From Rhizobium anhuiense (lineage in GTDB: Bacteria > Pseudomonadota > Alphaproteobacteria > Rhizobiales > Rhizobiaceae), in assembly GCF_003985145.1 (NCBI RefSeq), contig NZ_ML133529.1, positions 1 through 64,000 on the forward strand: DNA of 64,000 nt. Reading direction: 5' to 3'. The translations under genes and the position numbers were made by a program. The notes beneath the pieces are model-generated. The model was given only the letters and a program-made list of their open reading frames with translations, did no database searches and was not told where the DNA came from. Below, in pieces: positions 59,509 through 64,000 of this stretch (positions are counted from its first letter, which is position 1; each line of letters starts with the position of its first letter).

Positions 59509-59524
59509 ATGAAAACATTTTCAT
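59509..59524. promoter_or_regulatory. Palindromic operator, copy 1 (binding-protein side)
   Basis: ATGAAAACATTTTCAT: 7-bp arms ATGAAAA / TTTTCAT around CA, 13 bp upstream of the binding-protein start. A near-identical palindrome is on the other side of the divergent region. Confidence 0.7.
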
Positions 59525-59549
59525 CAATCGCGGCGTCAGCCATCGATAA

Positions 59550-59560
59550 ATGAATTTCAT
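59550..59560. promoter_or_regulatory. Half-length relative of the palindromic operator
   Basis: ATGAATTTCAT, 5-bp arms ATGAA / TTCAT around T, between the two full palindromes. It may be an auxiliary site or chance. Confidence 0.35.
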
Positions 59561-59649
59561 ATACTTGACATTCGTCCCGTCAAGCTATTTTCTGAGGCAA
59601 TAGCGATGTTTTTGAGCATTTTTCAAAAACGACGCGCCCAAATGACCTA

Positions 59650-59665
59650 ATGAAAATATTTTCAT
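59650..59665. promoter_or_regulatory. Palindromic operator, copy 2 (glycan-enzyme side)
   Basis: ATGAAAATATTTTCAT is a perfect 16-bp palindrome, 23 bp upstream of the 840-aa gene's start codon and overlapping the expected start of transcription. It differs from copy 1 at one base (CA versus TA centre). The regulator that binds it is not in the window. Confidence 0.75.
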
Positions 59666-59687
59666 AGGATTGCGGAGGAGGCGGTCT

Positions 59688-62210
59688 GTGAAAACGGAAT
59701 GCATCAAGCGGCCGGACGATATGGCGCCAGCATATGGCGTGGCCGCGGGCCAGACGGTAACGGCATGGGCGGTATCCGGCCTCATCGCCAGCTATTTTCC
59801 GGGCGAGCCGGCGTCGGCCGAAGACCGCGTAAACTATCGTTTCATCAACGGTTTCGTCGATGTCGGCGACCTGCCTTGCCGCAAAGCCTTCTGGTCCACC
59901 ATGGTGGGGCGGCCGCTCTCGCCCGACACGTCCTGGCCGACCGAGAGCCTCTATCTTCCCGGTTCGAACCGCCGCGTCGAGTTCACCGGCTTCTGGCATG
60001 TGCCGACGCATCTCAGGCGATGGCTGAAGGGCACGTTCAGGACCGAGACGGCGCGAACGCTCAATCTCAGACTGAAGACCTGCGGCGGCGTTCGCATATG
60101 GGTCAACGGACAGGAGGCGGTGCGCTTCGAACCCTTCAAGCGTAATGTCGAGAGCGCAACCGACATCAGGCTGACGCTCGAAGCCGGCGACAACCACATT
60201 CTCGTTCACACCGAAGACCTGGCCGAGCGCGACACGACGTGGTTTTTCGAGCTAGAGCTGCTGGATGAGGAGCCGCTCTGCGTGCTGTTGCCGGTATCGC
60301 TGGACCAGGATGAGGTTCGCGAGCTGGAAGCCCTTGTGCGCGGCGTTCGCCCGGCCCGCGACGTCTTCGTCAACCAGCCGCTGGAGATCATCTTCGACAC
60401 GGCGCCGGAGCGCGACCTGCCTGTAGAGCTCAAGGTCATCGGCCATGGTCACGAGCGGCCCGTTCTCGCGCATTCGAAACTGACCCTGCATGCTCATCAG
60501 AACCGTCTGGTCGCCGAGAATGTCTCTGGCATCGCAGATGGTTATCACGGCATCCACATGACGATCGGTTCCGGTACGGGCTCGGTCACCCGCGTCATCG
60601 ATGCCGCCTTCATGAGCTGCATTTCGCCGTTGCCGGCCGAGGCATCGCTTTCTGCCCGCAAGCGGCAGGCGCTGGAATACAGCGCCCGCTTCGGCGCCAA
60701 CCGCGTCGGGCGTCTCATTGCGATGATGGAAACCGGTCACCACGACCAGGAAAGCTTCGACCGCATCATCGACGCAACGCTCGTCTCCATCGATGCGCGG
60801 GAGGATTGCTCGGATTTCATCATGGTGCCACTGTTGTGGCTGCTCGGCGCCTATGCCGACCGGATGCCGGCGGCGGTGGTCGATCGCATCCGGCATTCCG
60901 TTCTCTCTTATCGTTACTGGGTCGACGAGCCGGGCAACGATGCGATGTGGTTCTGGAGCGAGAACCATGTGCTCTGCTTTCACACGAGCCAGCTGCTGGC
61001 CGGACTTCTTCTGCCCGACGAGGTGTTTTCAGCCTCGGGCAGGACGGGCCGGCAGCAGGCGGAACTTGGCCGCGCGCGCCTCGCGCGCTGGTTCGACAGC
61101 GTCGAAGCCCACGGATTGGCGGAGTGGAACTCGGCGGCCTATTACCCGATCGACTTCATCGGCCTGCTGGCGCTGGAGCGCTGGGCCGAGACGGCGATTT
61201 CGGAGCGCGCCCGCGGCCAGATCGATCTCATCTTCCGCATGATCGCCCTTCACACGCTCGCAGGCGTTCCGGCCGGATCGCAGGGCCGCGCCTACGACAA
61301 GGAACTGCGCGCCGGCCCGCTGACAGAGCTTGCACCTTTCGCCCAGGTCGCCTTCGGAACCGGCTGGCTGAACAATGGCGTGGCGGCATTGACCATGTTC
61401 TGCGCCGGCGGCTACGAGCCGCCGGCCGATCTCGCCGAGCTTGCGTCGCTTGCCAGGACCAGAAGCGTCGAGGCGCGTTACAGCCAGGGGCTCGAGAGCG
61501 GAAAACTCGTGCTGTTCAAAAACGAGGCGGCGCAGCTTTCGACCGTCGTCGATCACAAGACCGGCCAGAAGGGCCATCAGCAGCATGTGCTCGACATCCG
61601 GCTCGCCGGCCACCCCATGGCGAGGCTCTGGGTCAACCATCCCGGCGAGGACGATCCCTGGGGCAATCAGAGGCCGTCCTATTGGGCCGGCAACGGCATT
61701 CTGCCGCGCGTTGCCCAGCATCGTGACGTCGCCCTGCTGATCGAGGACACAAGCGATGCGCGGCACGGATGGACGCATGCCTATATCGGTCGCGACGGCC
61801 TGGACGATCTCATCACCGAAGACAAGTGGCTGATTGCGCGATCGGGCAGGGGATTTGCCGCCCTCTGGGCGTCGAACGGCCTGGAGCTGATCACCGACGG
61901 CCCGACCGCCGGCCGCGAGGCGCGCTCCTACGGGCCGCTTTGCGGCTGGGCGGCCGTCGTCGGATGCGGCAGCGGCGATGCCTTCAAGGCGTTCATCGAA
62001 CGCCTGTGCCAGACGACGGTTTCCTTCGATCCCGGGCTTCGGCGGCTCGCGTTGACGCCGCCGGGCGGCCCGGCGCTCTGCCTGTCCTATGCCGACGGTC
62101 TTTCGATCGCCGGCAAGGCGAGGCCGTTCACGTACGATCAGCCACACCCGATCCTCACCCACGACAGTGCAGCCTCCGGGGCCGGCACTGACGGGCCGTT
62201 CTACTCCTGA
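59688..62210 (+). CDS. Large protein of unknown family in a pectin-degradation operon (840 aa)
   Basis: 840 aa from the GTG at 59688, preceded by GGAGGAGG. No signal peptide. I recognise no named family. Residues about 15-205 are beta-rich, with RIWVNGQEAVRFEPFKRNVE and AGDNHILVHTEDLAERDTTW looking like a carbohydrate-binding or galactose-binding sandwich. Residues about 325-600 are helical, with paired aromatic and acidic residues (YWVDEPGNDAMWFWSENHVL, FHTSQLLAGLLL), as in alpha-toroid glycan enzymes. The rest is beta-rich again (KGHQQHVLDIRLAGHPMARL). The architecture suggests a polysaccharide lyase or hydrolase. It is followed by GH105 after 17 bp. Confidence 0.8.
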   Translation: MKTECIKRPDDMAPAYGVAAGQTVTAWAVSGLIASYFPGEPASAEDRVNYRFINGFVDVGDLPCRKAFWSTMVGRPLSPDTSWPTESLYLPGSNRRVEFTGFWHVPTHLRRWLKGTFRTETARTLNLRLKTCGGVRIWVNGQEAVRFEPFKRNVESATDIRLTLEAGDNHILVHTEDLAERDTTWFFELELLDEEPLCVLLPVSLDQDEVRELEALVRGVRPARDVFVNQPLEIIFDTAPERDLPVELKVIGHGHERPVLAHSKLTLHAHQNRLVAENVSGIADGYHGIHMTIGSGTGSVTRVIDAAFMSCISPLPAEASLSARKRQALEYSARFGANRVGRLIAMMETGHHDQESFDRIIDATLVSIDAREDCSDFIMVPLLWLLGAYADRMPAAVVDRIRHSVLSYRYWVDEPGNDAMWFWSENHVLCFHTSQLLAGLLLPDEVFSASGRTGRQQAELGRARLARWFDSVEAHGLAEWNSAAYYPIDFIGLLALERWAETAISERARGQIDLIFRMIALHTLAGVPAGSQGRAYDKELRAGPLTELAPFAQVAFGTGWLNNGVAALTMFCAGGYEPPADLAELASLARTRSVEARYSQGLESGKLVLFKNEAAQLSTVVDHKTGQKGHQQHVLDIRLAGHPMARLWVNHPGEDDPWGNQRPSYWAGNGILPRVAQHRDVALLIEDTSDARHGWTHAYIGRDGLDDLITEDKWLIARSGRGFAALWASNGLELITDGPTAGREARSYGPLCGWAAVVGCGSGDAFKAFIERLCQTTVSFDPGLRRLALTPPGGPALCLSYADGLSIAGKARPFTYDQPHPILTHDSAASGAGTDGPFYS

Positions 62211-62227
62211 AACATAGGTCTCCAAGC

Positions 62228-63322
62228 ATGAACACAACATCTGTCGATAACGCCGCTCTCCTGACGACGATCGATCGCGTTGCAACGGCTTTCAGCCGGC
62301 TCAAGGGCATCAAGGAAGGTCTCGTGACCGGAAATTCCGCCTCGGGAATCCAGTTCGACGAATGGGACTGGGAAGTCGGCGTCGGTCTTTACGGTTTCCT
62401 GCGGCGCGCCATTGCCACCGATGACCAGAAAGCGCTGCAGGAGCTTGTTGCCTGGTATGCCGGCCAGATCGAACGCGGCCTGCCGCCGCGCCAGATCAAC
62501 AGCACGGCGCCGATGCTGCCGCTTGCGATCCTCGTCCAGCATGTCGACCGTCCCGATTTTCGCGCTCTTGTCGAGGACTGGGCCGAATGGCTCGTCAAGG
62601 AATTGCCGAAGACCGAAGACGGCGGTTTTCAGCACGTCGTCAAGGAGCGCCTCAACGACGGCGAATTGTGGGACGACACGCTTTTCATGGCCTGCCTGTT
62701 TCTCGCCCGGGCCGGCGTGCTCTGCGAACGCAGCGACTGGATCGACGAGGCCGTCTATCAGTTCGTGATCCACACCCGCTACCTCTCCGATCCGGTCAGC
62801 GGCCTCTGGTATCACGGCTGGACCTTCAACGGGCGGCACAATTTCGCCAATGCCTTCTGGGCGCGCGGCAATGCCTGGATCACCGTTGCCATCCCCGAGC
62901 TCTTCGATCTCGTTCCGACGCTCGGCGAGAAGGACCGGCGTTTTCTGTCGAACGTCCTCGTCAGCCAGGTGCGCTCGCTGAAGGAATGCCAGCGGCCGGA
63001 CGGGATGTTCACGACGCTTCTGGACGACCCGTCCTCGCCGCTGGAAACCTCGGCCACGGCAGGCATTGCCTATGGCATATTGCGCGCCGTCGATGCCGGC
63101 ATTCTCGACGATAGCGACAAGGCCTACGCGGAGCGGGCGCTTGCGGCAGTGCTGGCGCAGATAGACGAGGAAGGTGTGGTCCACGGCGTCTCGGACGGCA
63201 CGCCGATGGGGCATGACCTCGATTTCTACAGGCGCATCCCGAACGTGCCGACGCCTTACGGCCAGGCGCTGACCATGCTGTTGCTGACGGAAGTCGTCCT
63301 CGAGAACGGCGATCGCCAATGA
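62228..63322 (+). CDS. Glycoside hydrolase family 105, unsaturated rhamnogalacturonyl hydrolase-like
   Basis: 364 aa, no signal peptide. Motifs of YesR/YteR-type enzymes: FDEWDWEVGVGLYGFLRRA, INSTAPMLPLAIL, GELWDDTLFMACLFLARAG (catalytic Asp), GLWYHGWTFNGRHNFANAFW, then ARGNAWITVAIPEL, and ETSATAGIAYGIL. The family hydrates the unsaturated galacturonyl group produced by rhamnogalacturonan lyases, releasing the uronate in the cytoplasm. It overlaps the GH28 gene by 4 bp (ATGA). It complements the GH88 enzyme at 32025, which targets glucuronyl rather than galacturonyl residues. Confidence 0.9.
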   Translation: MNTTSVDNAALLTTIDRVATAFSRLKGIKEGLVTGNSASGIQFDEWDWEVGVGLYGFLRRAIATDDQKALQELVAWYAGQIERGLPPRQINSTAPMLPLAILVQHVDRPDFRALVEDWAEWLVKELPKTEDGGFQHVVKERLNDGELWDDTLFMACLFLARAGVLCERSDWIDEAVYQFVIHTRYLSDPVSGLWYHGWTFNGRHNFANAFWARGNAWITVAIPELFDLVPTLGEKDRRFLSNVLVSQVRSLKECQRPDGMFTTLLDDPSSPLETSATAGIAYGILRAVDAGILDDSDKAYAERALAAVLAQIDEEGVVHGVSDGTPMGHDLDFYRRIPNVPTPYGQALTMLLLTEVVLENGDRQ

Positions 63323-64000
63323 GCCCCGTGTCTCTTGTCGCGATCGAGCCGGCGGAGGACGACGATACGGTCCGCCTGCAGGCGGCCATCGACGGCCTGT
63401 CGGCTTCGGGCGGCGGACGCGTGGAGCTCATGGCCGGCATCCATGTCTGCCGGGGGCTCCAGCTCAGATCCGATGTCGACCTTCATCTGGCCGCCGGCGC
63501 GATCCTGCGTCCCGTTGCGGATTACGAGGCCTATGCGCATACGAGTGTTTCGGTGATCGCCGAAAAGTCGGACCGCGGCATGATCGTCGCTAGGGATGCA
63601 CGGCGGATCAGCCTGACGGGGGCGGGGCGCATCGAAGCCGGTTGCGACAGCTTCATTGTGGGAGACGACGAGACAGTCGGAACCTTCATTCCGGCCGAGT
63701 TTCGTCCGCGCGTCGTAGTATTCGAGGGCTGCGACGAGGTCGAGATCAGCTCTGTCCATATTAGCCGCTCGCCGATGTGGACGCTGCATTTCGTCAACTG
63801 CACCGATGTGGTCGTCAGCAACGTAACCATCGACAACGACCGTCGCCTTCCCAACACGGATGGTATCGTGCTGGATGCCTGCCGCGGCGCCGTGATCGAG
63901 GACTGCCGGATATCGACGGCCGACGACGGCGTATGCCTGAAGACGAGCATCGGCCCCGATCGTGTCGCCATCGGACGATGCGAAAACATTCTTGTCCGCC
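63319..64000 (+). CDS. Glycoside hydrolase family 28 (polygalacturonase-like), N-terminal 227 residues
   Basis: The gene continues past the right edge. Its ATG overlaps the GH105 stop (ATGA). The first part has DDTVRLQAAIDGLSASGGGR and VELMAGIHVCRGLQLRSDVD, the start of a parallel beta-helix. The GH28 catalytic region is seen: NTDG at residue 179-182 and the Asp-Asp of ADDGVCLKTS at 202-203. These enzymes cleave galacturonan or rhamnogalacturonan chains. There is no signal peptide, so it is probably intracellular and acts on imported oligomers. Confidence 0.9.
   Translation, partial: MSPVSLVAIEPAEDDDTVRLQAAIDGLSASGGGRVELMAGIHVCRGLQLRSDVDLHLAAGAILRPVADYEAYAHTSVSVIAEKSDRGMIVARDARRISLTGAGRIEAGCDSFIVGDDETVGTFIPAEFRPRVVVFEGCDEVEISSVHISRSPMWTLHFVNCTDVVVSNVTIDNDRRLPNTDGIVLDACRGAVIEDCRISTADDGVCLKTSIGPDRVAIGRCENILVR

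Noticed and set aside
61029..62285. A 418-codon minus-strand frame inside the 840-aa gene
   Set aside because: The plus strand has a strong ribosome site, tight spacing to GH105 and beta-sandwich/toroid-like patterns. The minus frame has none.
1..64000. Search for tRNA, rRNA, CRISPR arrays, insertion sequences, phage or conjugation genes
   Set aside because: No cloverleaf with a T-loop motif, no regularly spaced repeat array, and no transposase, integrase or relaxase motif was seen.

Overview
This window looks like chromosomal or large-plasmid DNA from an alphaproteobacterium of the Rhizobium/Agrobacterium group. The evidence is the uniformly high GC with gene-dense operons, the crowd of ABC uptake systems, a supernumerary groESL with a CIRCE operator, and a GAGCAATTCC-type palindromic intergenic repeat of a kind I associate with Rhizobiaceae. 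I see no rRNA, tRNA, CRISPR array, insertion sequence or phage gene. The coding is accessory metabolism: uptake and breakdown of small nitrogenous or organic acids in the left third, and of plant-type or acidic polysaccharides in the right half.

Region 1 (1-21087) is one catabolic locus. A leftward operon encodes a branched-chain-amino-acid-type ABC importer (livKHMGF-like), an aldehyde dehydrogenase and the start of an electron-transfer flavoprotein. A rightward operon, divergent from it, encodes an N-methylhydantoinase/5-oxoprolinase-like pair (hyuA, hyuB), a class I aminotransferase, a uronate-dehydrogenase-like enzyme, a DAO-family FAD oxidoreductase and an acetolactate-synthase-like TPP enzyme. 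A GntR/FCD regulator, a YdiJ-type FAD/Fe-S 2-hydroxyacid dehydrogenase of 1018 aa and two SDR dehydrogenases follow. The sequence CACWTATATG recurs in the liv/hyu promoter region, at the GntR gene and in the ydiJ/SDR divergent region, so these may form one regulon. The substrate is not evident.

Region 2 (21068-26898) holds a second-type groES-groEL operon under CIRCE, a four-gene run of small proteins (including a DUF2934 protein and a MESH1-like ppGpp hydrolase), two small alpha/beta-barrel-like proteins and a HIT hydrolase.

Region 3 (26924-39929) is an acidic-polysaccharide module. A leftward CUT1 ABC operon contains GH88 unsaturated glucuronyl hydrolase, a DUF624/YesL-like membrane protein and a DUF2264 protein. 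Divergent from it are a heparinase II/III-like lyase, a discoidin-like protein and a TctD/TctE-type two-component system.

Region 4 (40012-47210) has a nitrate/taurine/thiamine-precursor-type ABC importer, a GlxA-type AraC regulator overlapping an isochorismatase-like hydrolase, a second GntR/FCD regulator, an RHH/ParE toxin-antitoxin pair and a LacI regulator.

Region 5 (47218-64000) starts with a LacI-type control region carrying two identical GAACCGGTTC palindromes. It drives a GH29 alpha-L-fucosidase and a CUT1 importer without its own ATPase. A ribose-type binding protein paired with a chemoreceptor, a DUF3422 membrane protein and a DHA2 MFS transporter follow. Last comes a pectin-type module: a sugar-binding protein divergent from an 840-aa protein of unknown family, GH105 and GH28 (cut by the window end), with ATGAAAA-N2-TTTTCAT palindromes between them.
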